Shown here: positions 1 through 8,350 of the stretch, in pieces
How the letters are laid out: the number at the start of each line of letters is the position of its first letter
How positions within the stretch are numbered: position 1 is the stretch's first letter
NCBI RefSeq assembly: GCF_002304005.1
Contig: NZ_MRCQ01000008.1
Span: 124,001 to 188,000 of the forward strand
Length of the DNA: 64,000 nucleotides
Direction: 5' to 3'
Origin: Flavobacterium sp. ACN6
GTDB lineage: Bacteria > Bacteroidota > Bacteroidia > Flavobacteriales > Flavobacteriaceae
The notes under the pieces: model-generated
What the model saw: only the letters and a program-made list of their open reading frames with translations
What the model was told of the DNA's origin: nothing
Database searches by the model: none
Translations under genes and position numbers: made by a program

Positions 1-341
1 ATGATATGGTTTTAAACGGAAACGAAATTGGCGGCGGCTCTATTCGTATTCACGATAAAGCGACACAGCAATTAATGTTCAAATATTTAGGATTTACAGA
101 AGAAGAAGCAAAAGCACAATTTGGCTTCTTAATGGACGCTTTCCAATTTGGAGCGCCGCCTCATGGAGGATTAGCTTTCGGATTGGATAGATTGGTCGCT
201 ATTTTAGGAGGACAAGAAACCATTAGAGATTTTATCGCTTTCCCAAAAAACAATTCTGGACGTGATGTAATGATCGATGCACCTGCTGCAATTGATGATG
301 CACAATTGAAAGAATTACATATAAAAATCGCATCTATCTAA
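1..341 (+). CDS. aspS: Aspartate-tRNA ligase, C-terminal end (partial)
   Basis: Last 112 or so residues of a class II aminoacyl-tRNA synthetase; the reading frame enters the window at base 3 and the 5' end lies outside. The visible [13 protein letters not shown] segment and the motif 3 stretch [15 protein letters not shown] are those of AspRS, which charges tRNA-Asp in the cytoplasm. The arginine of motif 3 (GLDR) is present. The C-terminus [15 protein letters not shown] resembles the bacterial type AspRS end. Followed at once by a strong terminator, so this is the last gene of its transcript. Confidence 0.93.
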   Translation, partial: DMVLNGNEIGGGSIRIHDKATQQLMFKYLGFTEEEAKAQFGFLMDAFQFGAPPHGGLAFGLDRLVAILGGQETIRDFIAFPKNNSGRDVMIDAPAAIDDAQLKELHIKIASI

Positions 342-363
342 AATTTATAGAAATTAAATATCG

Positions 364-396
364 AAAGCGTCTGAAAATTTTCAGACGCTTTTTTTA
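364..396 (+). terminator. Rho-independent terminator after aspS
   Basis: A perfect 14-bp inverted repeat (364-377 with 378-391, core AGCGTCTGAAAA) runs into a run of T (388-396), 23 bases after the aspS stop. Confidence 0.9.
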
Positions 397-607
397 CATT
401 AAAAAACATCGAAATAAACTTAAAATAAGTGTTTTTCAAAATATCAAATTCCTACAAACGCATTGTTTTTATATTCCTACAATAAATGATTCTTAAATTA
501 TGGTATTCCATATAAAATTTGATGCAATAAACTACGTAAAAACACTGGAAATCAATAATTTTTACAAAAAATTAACACCTTAGTGTCTTTTGTATGAATT
601 TATATGT
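397..607. other. Intergenic stretch between aspS and the cold-shock gene
   Basis: AT-rich, with no open frame of credible size and no repeat that I can recognise. It carries the upstream side of the cold-shock promoter; a long leader typical of enterobacterial cspA is absent, because the likely -7 box lies only 29 bases before the start codon. Confidence 0.5.
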
Positions 608-615
608 TACATTTG
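608..615 (+). promoter_or_regulatory. -7 box of the cold-shock gene promoter
   Basis: TACATTTG fits the Bacteroidota -7 consensus TAnnTTTG. A TTTG at 589-592 is a possible -33 element, but the spacing (15) is shorter than usual. Start codon at 645. Confidence 0.6.
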
Positions 616-644
616 CTTTATTATAAATTATTATTACAATTACA

Positions 645-839
645 ATGCGTACAGGTACAGTAAAATTTTTCAATGAATCTAAAGGTTATGGATTCATTAC
701 AGACGAAGAAACAGGAAAGGATATCTTCGTTCACGCTTCAGGAATTAACGCGGAAGAATTACGCGAAGGTGACCGTGTAAGCTACGAAGAAGAAGAAGGA
801 AGAAAAGGGAAAGTTGCTGCTAAAGTAGCAGTAATCTAA
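645..839 (+). CDS. Cold-shock domain protein (CspA family)
   Basis: A 64-residue single cold-shock domain protein, the usual family size. It shows RNP1 as KGYGFIT (residues 13-19) and RNP2 as DIFVHAS (26-32), the aromatic and basic surface that binds single-stranded RNA and DNA. It probably acts as an RNA chaperone in the cytoplasm. The C-terminal half is shorter and more charged (EEEEGRKGK) than E. coli CspA. Monocistronic: own promoter at 608 and own terminator at 884. Which cold-shock paralogue it is, and whether it is cold-induced, cannot be told from sequence. Confidence 0.92.
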   Translation: MRTGTVKFFNESKGYGFITDEETGKDIFVHASGINAEELREGDRVSYEEEEGRKGKVAAKVAVI

Positions 840-883
840 GAAAAATATAGCAATTTATTTTTTTTGCCTCTGAATGGTCTCAG

Positions 884-917
884 AAACGTTTCGATTAATT
901 TCGAAACGTTTTTTTTT
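884..917 (+). terminator. Terminator after the cold-shock gene
   Basis: Perfect 11-bp stem (884-894 with 901-911, AAACGTTTCGA) with a 6-base loop, followed by an uninterrupted T run to 917. Confidence 0.92.
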
Positions 918-1019
918 GCCCATTTCTTAAAATAATATTAAAATACGCTCTTATTATTTATAATCAATAAAAATTAGGCATAAACGCCGTTTCGCACCCA
1001 ACTTAAAACCTTTTTTAAC

Positions 1020-1050
1020 TTGTGTTTTACAGAGTTGAAAGTTATCTTTG
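1020..1050 (+). promoter_or_regulatory. Promoter of the nuo operon
   Basis: TTG (1020-1022), 20 bp, TATCTTTG (1043-1050) matches the Bacteroidota housekeeping consensus well, 31 bases before the nuoA start. I find no equally good promoter inside the operon. Confidence 0.75.
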
Positions 1051-1081
1051 TGGCTCATTTTTTAAGTAAAAAATCGAAGCT

Positions 1082-1447
1082 ATGCAATCTGATCAATACA
1101 GTTACATTCCTATTTTAATGCAGTTTATTCTAGCTGTTGGTTTTGTGGTAGGAACAATCATTATTTCTGGAAAATTAGGACCAAAAAGAACCTCAGAAGT
1201 TAAAGATAAAAACTTCGAATGCGGTATAGAATCTGTTGGTAATGCCCGTATTCCTTTTTCTGTAAAATATTTCCTAGTCGCCATTTTGTTTGTATTGTTT
1301 GACGTAGAGGTAATTTTCCTTTATCCATGGGCAGTAAACTTTAAAGACTTAGGAATTGAAGGGATGTTGAAAATGTTAGTTTTCATGTCATTGCTTTTAG
1401 TTGGTTTCTTTTACATCATCAAAAAGAAAGCATTAGAGTGGGAATAA
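1082..1447 (+). CDS. nuoA: NADH-quinone oxidoreductase subunit A
   Basis: A 121-residue membrane subunit of respiratory complex I with three hydrophobic segments (about 10-29, 62-82 and 94-112). The conserved loop KNFECGIES (residues 43-51), whose cysteine lies near the quinone entrance in known structures, is present, as is the acidic FDVEVIFLYPWA stretch. First gene of nuoA-N, with its own promoter just upstream. Complex I oxidises NADH, reduces menaquinone in this group, and pumps ions across the inner membrane. Length and motif order are normal for the family. Confidence 0.96.
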   Translation: MQSDQYSYIPILMQFILAVGFVVGTIIISGKLGPKRTSEVKDKNFECGIESVGNARIPFSVKYFLVAILFVLFDVEVIFLYPWAVNFKDLGIEGMLKMLVFMSLLLVGFFYIIKKKALEWE

Positions 1448-1603
1448 ATTGAGATTTTAGATTTTATTTCTGATTTTAGATTTAACCTTTTAAAATTAAG
1501 ATTTAAGATTTAATATCCCTCGAATAAAATTTGATTTAAAAAATTGATTTTTCTTTTACGATTCAAAAAATCTAAAATGTAAAATCAGAAATCTAAAATA
1601 AAA
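1448..1603 (+). repeat. nuoA-nuoB spacer built of GATTTTA-type heptamers
   Basis: The spacer is filled by repeats of a GATTTTA/TAAAATC heptamer. The first part reads in one sense and the last part in the complement, so that ATTTCTGATTTTA (1466-1478) pairs perfectly with 1580-1592. It begins 3 bases after the nuoA stop and ends directly at the nuoB translation start region (ATCTAAAATAAAAATG), the same junction as before nuoE. Confidence 0.7.
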
Positions 1604-2152
1604 ATGAGCGATTCAAAAGTAAATATGGTTGCGCCACCTGAAGGGGTTGTAGGAGAAGGTTTCTTCGCTACAAAACTAAATGACGTTGTAGGTTTGGCAC
1701 GTGCGAATTCTCTTTGGCCTTTACCTTTTGCAACATCTTGCTGCGGAATTGAGTTTATGGCAACAATGGCATCTCATTATGATTTAGCTCGATTTGGTTC
1801 AGAGCGTGTGAGTTTCTCTCCGCGACAAGCAGATATGTTATTAGTAATGGGAACTATTTCAAAAAAAATGGCGCCTATTTTAAGACAAGTATACGAGCAA
1901 ATGTCAGAACCTCGCTGGGTAATTGCTGTTGGAGCATGTGCTTCATCAGGAGGAATATTTGATACTTACTCTGTTCTTCAAGGAATTGACAAAGTAATTC
2001 CTGTTGATGTTTATGTACCAGGATGTCCTCCGAGACCAGAACAAATCGTTGATGGAGTTATGAGACTTCAAGAATTGGTAAAAAGCGAATCTGTGAGACG
2101 CAGAAGTTCACCAGAATACCAAGAATTATTAGCTTCATATAATATCTCATAA
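1604..2152 (+). CDS. nuoB: NADH-quinone oxidoreductase subunit B
   Basis: A 182-residue peripheral subunit that carries the last iron-sulfur cluster (N2) handing electrons to quinone. All four N2 ligands are visible: the tandem cysteines in TSCCGIEFMA, one in GACASSGG and one in PGCPPRPEQ. The proline-rich PGCPPRPE and the arginines around it are typical of the group. It lies in the hydrophilic arm next to NuoD. nuoC starts two bases after its stop, so the two are probably translationally coupled. Family-typical length; no anomaly. Confidence 0.97.
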   Translation: MSDSKVNMVAPPEGVVGEGFFATKLNDVVGLARANSLWPLPFATSCCGIEFMATMASHYDLARFGSERVSFSPRQADMLLVMGTISKKMAPILRQVYEQMSEPRWVIAVGACASSGGIFDTYSVLQGIDKVIPVDVYVPGCPPRPEQIVDGVMRLQELVKSESVRRRSSPEYQELLASYNIS

Positions 2153-2153
2153 G

Positions 2154-2675
2154 ATGGCTTTAGAAAATACCCAGATTCAAGATAAACTTACAGAAACATT
2201 TAACAACGATGTTTTTAACTTTCAACAAGAAAGAGATATTTTTTCTTTAGAAGCTTCGGCTGATAAAATTACTGCATTGATTCTATTTCTTAAAAACGAT
2301 CCAGAATTACGTTTTCATTTCTTAACAGATTTGTGCGGTATTCATTATCCAGACAATGAAACAGAACGTCAGTTTGCAGTTGTATATCATTTGCACAACT
2401 GGTACGAAAACAAAAGAATAAAGATCAAAGTTTTTCTAAACGGTGAAAAACCAGAAATCAAATCAATTTCAAATATCTTCTTAAGTTCAAACTGGATGGA
2501 AAGAGAGACATACGATTTCTTCGGAGTCAATTTTATTGGCCACCCGCAATTGAAACGTATTTTGAATATGGATGAGATGGTGTCTTTCCCTATGAGAAAA
2601 GAATTCCCAATGGAAGACAGTGGAAGAACTGATAAAGACGATAGATTCTTTGGAAGAACAACGACTAATGCATAA
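2154..2675 (+). CDS. nuoC: NADH-quinone oxidoreductase subunit C
   Basis: A 173-residue 30-kDa-type subunit of the hydrophilic arm. The family signature is clear: ERETYDFFGVNFIGHPQLKRIL followed by a basic/acidic tail (FPMRKEFPMED). Separate from nuoD here, unlike the fused NuoCD of enterobacteria. It forms part of the quinone-binding module with NuoB and NuoD and carries no cofactor. It starts two bases after nuoB. Confidence 0.95.
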   Translation: MALENTQIQDKLTETFNNDVFNFQQERDIFSLEASADKITALILFLKNDPELRFHFLTDLCGIHYPDNETERQFAVVYHLHNWYENKRIKIKVFLNGEKPEIKSISNIFLSSNWMERETYDFFGVNFIGHPQLKRILNMDEMVSFPMRKEFPMEDSGRTDKDDRFFGRTTTNA

Positions 2676-2777
2676 TTAACAATTTACAATTGAAAATTAG
2701 CACTATATAAAAAGGAACAAAAGTATTAATGGTTAATTGAAAATTATCAATTATCAATTATCAATTTTTAATTACAA
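2676..2777 (+). repeat. nuoC-nuoD spacer with TATCAAT heptamers
   Basis: About 100 bases with no coding potential. Near the 3' end the heptamer TATCAAT occurs three times in tandem (about 2746-2766), and AATTGAAAATT-type strings near both ends could pair. It differs in sequence from the nuoA-B spacer but shows the same style of construction. Confidence 0.5.
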
Positions 2778-4016
2778 ATGTCAGAACTATTATTACCACC
2801 AGAGCATCGTTATGCTAAAATAATTAAGGAGAAACTAAACGAAGACGGAAGCGAACTTTCGGTACTGAATTTAGGTCCGACACACCCTGCAACACACGGT
2901 ATTTTTCAAAACATACTGTTGATGGATGGTGAGAGAATTCTTGAGGCTGAACCAACTATTGGTTACATCCACAGAGCTTTCGAAAAAATCGCCGAAAATC
3001 GTCCTTTTTATCAAATTACTCCTCTAACTGACCGTATGAACTATTGCTCCTCTCCTATTAACAATATGGGGTGGTGGATGACATTAGAAAAACTATTAGG
3101 TATCGAAGTTCCAAAAAGAGCGCAATATCTTAGAGTTATCATTATGGAGCTTGCTCGTATTACAGATCACTTAATCTGTAACTCGATTTTAGGTGTAGAT
3201 ACTGGTGCGTATACTGGTTTCTTATACGTATTTCAATTTAGAGAAAAAATCTACGAAATCTACGAAGAAATTTGTGGAGCTCGTTTGACTACAAATATGG
3301 GAAGAATTGGTGGTTTTGAAAGAGACTGGTCTCCAGAAGCTTTCAAAAAACTAGACGCTTTCCTTGAAGAATTTCCAGCTGTTTGGAAAGAATTCGAAAA
3401 CTTATTCGAAAGAAATAGAATTTTCCTTGATAGAACCGTAAACGTAGGCGCAATTACTGCAGAGCAGGCAATGGCATACGGATTTACAGGTCCAAACTTA
3501 CGTGCTGCCGGAGTTGATTACGACGTTCGTGTTGCACAGCCTTATTCATCTTACGAGGATTTTGATTTTATTGTTCCTGTTGGAAAATCAGGCGACACTT
3601 ATGATCGTTTTTGTGTTCGTAATGCTGAAGTTTGGGAAAGTTTAAGCATTATTCGTCAAGCATTAGATAAAATGCCTCCAGGAAACGAATATCATGCTGA
3701 AGTTCCAGATTATTATCTGCCTCCTAAAGAAGATGTTTATAACAACATGGAATCTCTAATTTACCACTTTAAGATTGTAATGGGAGAAGTTCCTGTGCCA
3801 GTTGCAGAAATTTACCACCCTGTAGAAGGAGGAAATGGAGAATTAGGATTTTATTTAGTTACTGACGGAAGCAGAACTCCATATAGATTACATTTCAGAA
3901 GACCTTGCTTTATTTATTATCAAGCATATCCAGAAATGATTAAAGGTGCTTTACTTTCTGATGCAATTGTTATTTTATCAAGTTTAAATGTAATTGCAGG
4001 AGAATTAGACGCCTAG
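2778..4016 (+). CDS. nuoD: NADH-quinone oxidoreductase subunit D
   Basis: A 412-residue 49-kDa subunit, evolutionarily related to the large subunit of NiFe hydrogenases but without metal ligands. LNLGPTHPATHGIF (about 30-43) contains the histidine loop at the quinone site; EPTIGYIHRAFEK, NYCSSPINNMGW and the C-terminal FIYYQAYPEMIKGALLSD region are all typical. With NuoB it forms the quinone-reduction site. Separate from nuoC. Normal length. Confidence 0.97.
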   Translation: MSELLLPPEHRYAKIIKEKLNEDGSELSVLNLGPTHPATHGIFQNILLMDGERILEAEPTIGYIHRAFEKIAENRPFYQITPLTDRMNYCSSPINNMGWWMTLEKLLGIEVPKRAQYLRVIIMELARITDHLICNSILGVDTGAYTGFLYVFQFREKIYEIYEEICGARLTTNMGRIGGFERDWSPEAFKKLDAFLEEFPAVWKEFENLFERNRIFLDRTVNVGAITAEQAMAYGFTGPNLRAAGVDYDVRVAQPYSSYEDFDFIVPVGKSGDTYDRFCVRNAEVWESLSIIRQALDKMPPGNEYHAEVPDYYLPPKEDVYNNMESLIYHFKIVMGEVPVPVAEIYHPVEGGNGELGFYLVTDGSRTPYRLHFRRPCFIYYQAYPEMIKGALLSDAIVILSSLNVIAGELDA

Positions 4017-4268
4017 CAGATTGTAGATTTTAGATTGTAGATTTTAGATTGCTGATTGAAAATGAAGATTTAGAATTTAGATTTAAAAATTATAATTAGG
4101 AACTGAAATTCAGATTGAAGAATCTAAAACTTAAACAATGCTTGAAGAATTATAGATTGTAGACAAAGATTGAAAAAATCTAAAATCTAAAATTATAAGA
4201 TTGCAGAATATGGATTATGGACAAAGATTGAAAAATCTAAAATCTAGAATCTAAAATCTAAAATAAAA
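4017..4268 (+). repeat. nuoD-nuoE spacer: long heptamer inverted repeat
   Basis: A 252-base spacer made largely of variants of GATTTTA and GATTGTA at the 5' side and of TCTAAAA at the 3' side. AGATTTTAGATT at 4039-4050 is perfectly complementary to 4234-4245, so the transcript can fold back over the whole spacer. It starts right after the nuoD stop and ends in the same ATCTAAAATAAAAATG junction that precedes nuoB. No open frame. Confidence 0.75.
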
Positions 4269-4799
4269 ATGGAACGTAAACATTACACGCAAGAAATAAA
4301 TATGACTGAAGCATTGATCGCTCGTATCAATGAATTGATCAGTCATTATCCGGAAGGCAAACAAAAATCGGCTTTACTGCCTGTTTTACATGAAGTTCAG
4401 GATGCACATAACAACTGGCTTAGTACTGAACTACAAGATAAAGTTGCTGAAATTCTTCAGATAAAACCAATCGAGGTTTATGAAGTAGTTACTTTTTACA
4501 CCATGTTCAACCAAAAGCCAATTGGTAAATACATGTTTGAGTTTTGCCAGACTTCTTGTTGTTGTTTAAACGGTGCCGAAAATTTAATGGATTATACTTC
4601 TGAAAAATTAGGCATTAAAATGGGCGAGACAACTCCAGACGGAATGTTTACCATTGCCGGAGTAGAGTGTTTAGGTGCATGCGGATACGCTCCGATGATG
4701 CAGTTAGGCGATTTCTACAAAGAAAAATTGACAGAAGAAAAAATCGATCAGATAATAGCTGATTGTAAAGAGGATAAAATAATATTACACGATAAATAA
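4269..4799 (+). CDS. nuoE: NADH-quinone oxidoreductase subunit E
   Basis: A 176-residue 24-kDa-type subunit of the NADH-dehydrogenase module. It carries a thioredoxin-like 2Fe-2S site: CQTSCC (C-x4-C) and ECLGAC (C-x3-C) provide the four cysteine ligands (cluster N1a). The N-terminal helical part (SHYPEGKQKSALLPVLHEVQ) is the usual helix bundle. The presence of E, F and G means that this complex can use NADH directly, unlike the E/F/G-less complexes of Bacteroides. nuoF follows after one base. Confidence 0.96.
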   Translation: MERKHYTQEINMTEALIARINELISHYPEGKQKSALLPVLHEVQDAHNNWLSTELQDKVAEILQIKPIEVYEVVTFYTMFNQKPIGKYMFEFCQTSCCCLNGAENLMDYTSEKLGIKMGETTPDGMFTIAGVECLGACGYAPMMQLGDFYKEKLTEEKIDQIIADCKEDKIILHDK

Positions 4800-4800
4800 G

Positions 4801-6171
4801 ATGTCACAAAAAATATTATTAGATAAAATCAATATTCCTGGAATTAAAACCTACGAAGTATATCGCCAAAATGGTGGTTACGCCTCTGTAGAAAAAGCTT
4901 TAAAAACATTAACACCAGACGAAGTTACTGAAGAAGTAAAAAAATCAGGTCTTAGAGGCCGTGGTGGTGCAGGTTTTCCTGCTGGAATGAAATGGAGCTT
5001 TATTGATAAAAAATCAGGAAAACCAAGACATTTAGTTTGCAACGCCGACGAATCTGAACCGGGAACTTTCAAAGATCGTTATTTGATGGAATACATTCCT
5101 CACTTATTGATTGAAGGAATGATTACTTCTAGTTTCGCTTTAGGCGCTAACCTTTCATATATCTACATTCGTGGAGAATATATGTGGGTTTTCAAAATTT
5201 TAGAAAGAGCAATCGCCGAGGCAAAAGCTGCAGGCTGGTTAGGAAAAAATATATTAGGTACAGGTTACGATCTTGAACTTCACGTTCACTGCGGAGCCGG
5301 AGCTTATATCTGCGGAGAAGAAACTGCACTTATCGAGTCATTGGAAGGTAAAAGAGGAAATCCTCGTATTAAACCGCCTTTCCCAGCAGTTTCAGGACTT
5401 TGGGCAAATCCAACCGTGGTAAACAATGTTGAAACTATTGCAACGGTGCCGTGGATCATTAACAATTCTGGTGATGATTATGCTAAAATTGGAATTGGTC
5501 GTTCTACAGGAACTAAATTAATTTCTGCTTCTGGACACATTAAAAATCCTGGGGTTTACGAAATTGAATTAGGTTTAAGTGTTGACGAATTCATGAATTC
5601 TGATGAATATTTAGGAGGAATGTCTTCAAGCCGTCCGTTAAAAGCATTTGTACCTGGAGGTTCTTCTGTGCCAATTTTACCAGCTGAATTGATTTTCAAA
5701 ACAGCAAACGGCGAAGACAGATTAATGACTTACGAATCTTTAAGTGATGGTGGTTTTGCTACCGGATCTATGTTAGGTTCTGGAGGATTTATCGTTTACA
5801 ATGACACTGCTTGTGTGGTAAGAAACACTTGGAACTTTGCTCGTTTCTACCACCACGAATCTTGTGGACAATGTACACCTTGTCGTGAAGGAACTGGATG
5901 GTTGGAAAAAATATTATGGAGAATTGAAAACGGTCAAGGCCGTGAAGAAGATATCGAATTATTGTGGAGCATTCAAAGCAAAATTGAAGGAAACACAATT
6001 TGTCCGCTTGGTGACGCAGCTTCTTGGCCAGTAGCAGCTGCAATTCGTCACTTTAGAGATGAATTCGAATATCACGTTCGTTTCCCTGAAAAAATAAAAA
6101 ATAGAGATCACTTTGTTACCGAGCCTTTCTCACAAGTGAAACATTTAGTGGGCGGTAAAGTAATAATATAG
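4801..6171 (+). CDS. nuoF: NADH-quinone oxidoreductase subunit F (NADH- and FMN-binding)
   Basis: A 456-residue 51-kDa subunit where NADH is oxidised. GLRGRGGAGFPAGMKW (about 50-65) is the glycine-rich nucleotide loop; NADESEPGTFKDR binds FMN. The N3 4Fe-4S cluster ligands are ESCGQCTPCREGT plus the cysteine of NTICPLGD. The SLBB-type middle domain (SASGHIKNPGVYEIELG) is also clear. Immediately downstream of nuoE. Complete and of normal length. Confidence 0.97.
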   Translation: MSQKILLDKINIPGIKTYEVYRQNGGYASVEKALKTLTPDEVTEEVKKSGLRGRGGAGFPAGMKWSFIDKKSGKPRHLVCNADESEPGTFKDRYLMEYIPHLLIEGMITSSFALGANLSYIYIRGEYMWVFKILERAIAEAKAAGWLGKNILGTGYDLELHVHCGAGAYICGEETALIESLEGKRGNPRIKPPFPAVSGLWANPTVVNNVETIATVPWIINNSGDDYAKIGIGRSTGTKLISASGHIKNPGVYEIELGLSVDEFMNSDEYLGGMSSSRPLKAFVPGGSSVPILPAELIFKTANGEDRLMTYESLSDGGFATGSMLGSGGFIVYNDTACVVRNTWNFARFYHHESCGQCTPCREGTGWLEKILWRIENGQGREEDIELLWSIQSKIEGNTICPLGDAASWPVAAAIRHFRDEFEYHVRFPEKIKNRDHFVTEPFSQVKHLVGGKVII

Positions 6172-6260
6172 TCAAAAGTTAAAAAGTCGAAAGTTGGAAA
6201 GTTTAAAAGTTATGTAAATTGACTTTAGACTTTAGACTTTAGACATTAAGACATAAAGAA
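6172..6260 (+). repeat. nuoF-nuoG spacer with GACTTTA heptamers
   Basis: The 5' half has AAAGT-rich strings (AAAAAGTC, AAAGTTGG, AAAGTTTAAAAGT) and the 3' half has three tandem GACTTTA heptamers (about 6221-6241). The two halves are partly complementary (AAAGTC against GACTTT). It starts right at the nuoF stop and ends in the nuoG leader. Confidence 0.6.
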
Positions 6261-7292
6261 ATGAAAGTAACCATAGACGGTCAAAGTATAGACGTAGAGC
6301 CAGGAACAACGATCCTGCAGGCTGCACGTATGATTGGTGGAGATTTGGTACCGCCAGCCATGTGCTATTACTCAAAATTAAAAGGCAGCGGCGGAAAATG
6401 TCGTTGTTGTTTAGTTGAAGTTTCTAAAGGTAGTGAAGCTGACCCAAGACCAATGCCAAAATTGATGGCATCTTGTGTAACAGGATGTATGGACGGAATG
6501 GAAGTAAACAGTAAATCTTCTGCCAGAGTTACGGAAGCCCGTAAATCTGTAACAGAATTTTTATTGATCAACCACCCATTAGACTGCCCAATTTGCGATC
6601 AGGCTGGTGAATGTGATCTTCAAAACTTAAGTTTTGAGCACGGAAATCCGAAATCACGTTTTATTGAAGAAAAAAGAACATTTGAACCAGAAGATATTGG
6701 CCCAAATATTCAACTGCATATGAACCGTTGTATTTTATGCCAAAGATGTGTACAAGTTGCAGATCAATTGACAGACAACAGAGTTCACGGAGTATTAGAT
6801 CGTGGAGATCATGCTAATATTTCAACTGGAATTTCTAAAGCAATCGACAATGAGTTTTCTGGAAACATGATTGACGTTTGTCCGGTTGGAGCTTTAACAG
6901 ACAAAACTTTCCGTTTTAAATCAAGAGTTTGGTTTAATAAACCTTATAACGCACACAGAGAGTGTACAACTCCAGGATGCTGCGGTAAAACTACAGTTTG
7001 GATGTTTGGTGGAGAAATTCAACGTGTAACTGGTCGTAAAGACGAGTACCATGAAGTTGAAGAATTCATTTGCAACAGCTGTCGTTTTGAGCACAAAAAT
7101 GTGAATGACTGGGTTATTGAAGGACCAAGAGAATTTGAAAAAGATTCTGTTATCAACCAAAATAACTACACTCAAAAATTAGAGAAAGTACAAATCGATA
7201 CTGAAAAGAATATTCTTATGGGTAGAGATATTGACCGTAAAAAAATTAGTATGGCTGAAATTCCATTAAACACTAACAACAAAAATTCTTAA
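6261..7292 (+). CDS. nuoG: NADH-quinone oxidoreductase subunit G, short form
   Basis: A 343-residue iron-sulfur subunit. The N-terminal ferredoxin-like domain has cysteines at MCYY, GGKCRCC and ASC (2Fe-2S, N1b). Next come the N5 ligands in NHPLDCPICDQAGECDLQ (one His, three Cys) and the N4 ligands in NRCILCQRCVQ with VCPVGAL. The protein stops shortly after a further cysteine-bearing region (HRECTTPGCCGK, FICNSC). It therefore lacks the large molybdopterin-oxidoreductase-like domain that brings E. coli NuoG to about 900 residues. Short forms are known in Bacteroidota, so this is not a truncation by mutation. The stop overlaps the nuoH start by one base. Confidence 0.92.
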   Translation: MKVTIDGQSIDVEPGTTILQAARMIGGDLVPPAMCYYSKLKGSGGKCRCCLVEVSKGSEADPRPMPKLMASCVTGCMDGMEVNSKSSARVTEARKSVTEFLLINHPLDCPICDQAGECDLQNLSFEHGNPKSRFIEEKRTFEPEDIGPNIQLHMNRCILCQRCVQVADQLTDNRVHGVLDRGDHANISTGISKAIDNEFSGNMIDVCPVGALTDKTFRFKSRVWFNKPYNAHRECTTPGCCGKTTVWMFGGEIQRVTGRKDEYHEVEEFICNSCRFEHKNVNDWVIEGPREFEKDSVINQNNYTQKLEKVQIDTEKNILMGRDIDRKKISMAEIPLNTNNKNS

Positions 7293-8350
7293 TGATGGTA
7301 GATGGTGCGTTTATTATAGAAAAGAGTGTTGTAATTGTTGTGGTTTTTGCTATAACAATGATTATGGCAATGTATTCTACTTGGGCTGAACGTAAAGTTG
7401 CAGCTTTCTTACAAGACCGTGTTGGACCAAACCGTGCTGGATGGGGAGGTTTATTACAGCCGCTTGCTGATGGTATGAAATTATTCTCTAAAGAAGAATT
7501 TTTCCCAAACACGCCAAATAGATTTTTATTTGTTGTAGGTCCTGCAATTGCCATGAGTACAGCCTTAATGACAAGTGCTGTTATTCCGTGGGGAGATAGA
7601 CTTCATGTTTTTGGAAGAGAAGTAATTCTTCAGGCAACTGATATTAATATTGCTTTATTATACATTTTTGGAGTTCTTTCAGTTGGAGTTTACGGGATCA
7701 TGATTGGTGGATGGGCTTCTAACAATAAATTCTCCTTAATGGGAGCTGTTCGTGCAGCTTCTCAAATGGTTTCTTACGAGGTTGCAATGGGATTATCAAT
7801 GATTGCTTTATTGATGATGACTGGAACAATGAGTTTAAAAGAAATGTCATTACAACAACAAGGTATGAACTGGAATGTATTCTATCAGCCTTTATCGTTT
7901 TTAATTTTCTTAATCTGTTCATTTGCAGAAACAAACAGAACTCCTTTTGACTTAGCGGAATGTGAGAGTGAATTAATTGGAGGTTACCATACAGAATATT
8001 CGTCAATGAAAATGGGATTCTATTTGTTTGCTGAGTATGCGAGTATGTTTACTTCTGCAACTATTATTTCTGTATTATTCTTTGGAGGATATAACTATCC
8101 AGGAATGCAGTGGATGGTTGAAAATGTTGGAGTTAATGCAGGTAACTTATTAGGAATTGCAGTATTGTTTGCAAAAATATGTTTCTTCATCTTTTTCTAC
8201 ATGTGGGTTCGTTGGACAATTCCAAGATTTAGATATGACCAATTAATGAATTTAGGGTGGAGAATTTTGATTCCACTTTCGATTATTAATATTATGATTA
8301 CGGGTGCTGTTATTTTAAGACACGATATCGCAGCAGCTTTAGGATTCTAA
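7292..8350 (+). CDS. nuoH: NADH-quinone oxidoreductase subunit H
   Basis: A 352-residue integral membrane subunit with about eight hydrophobic segments, forming the link between the quinone chamber and the ion-pumping arm. The conserved loops WAERKVAAFLQDRVGPNRAG and AETNRTPFDLAECESELIGG, with acidic residues facing the quinone tunnel, are intact. Two ATGs are adjacent (7292 and 7295); the first overlaps the nuoG stop TAA by one base, which suggests translational coupling. Confidence 0.96.
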   Translation: MMVDGAFIIEKSVVIVVVFAITMIMAMYSTWAERKVAAFLQDRVGPNRAGWGGLLQPLADGMKLFSKEEFFPNTPNRFLFVVGPAIAMSTALMTSAVIPWGDRLHVFGREVILQATDINIALLYIFGVLSVGVYGIMIGGWASNNKFSLMGAVRAASQMVSYEVAMGLSMIALLMMTGTMSLKEMSLQQQGMNWNVFYQPLSFLIFLICSFAETNRTPFDLAECESELIGGYHTEYSSMKMGFYLFAEYASMFTSATIISVLFFGGYNYPGMQWMVENVGVNAGNLLGIAVLFAKICFFIFFYMWVRWTIPRFRYDQLMNLGWRILIPLSIINIMITGAVILRHDIAAALGF

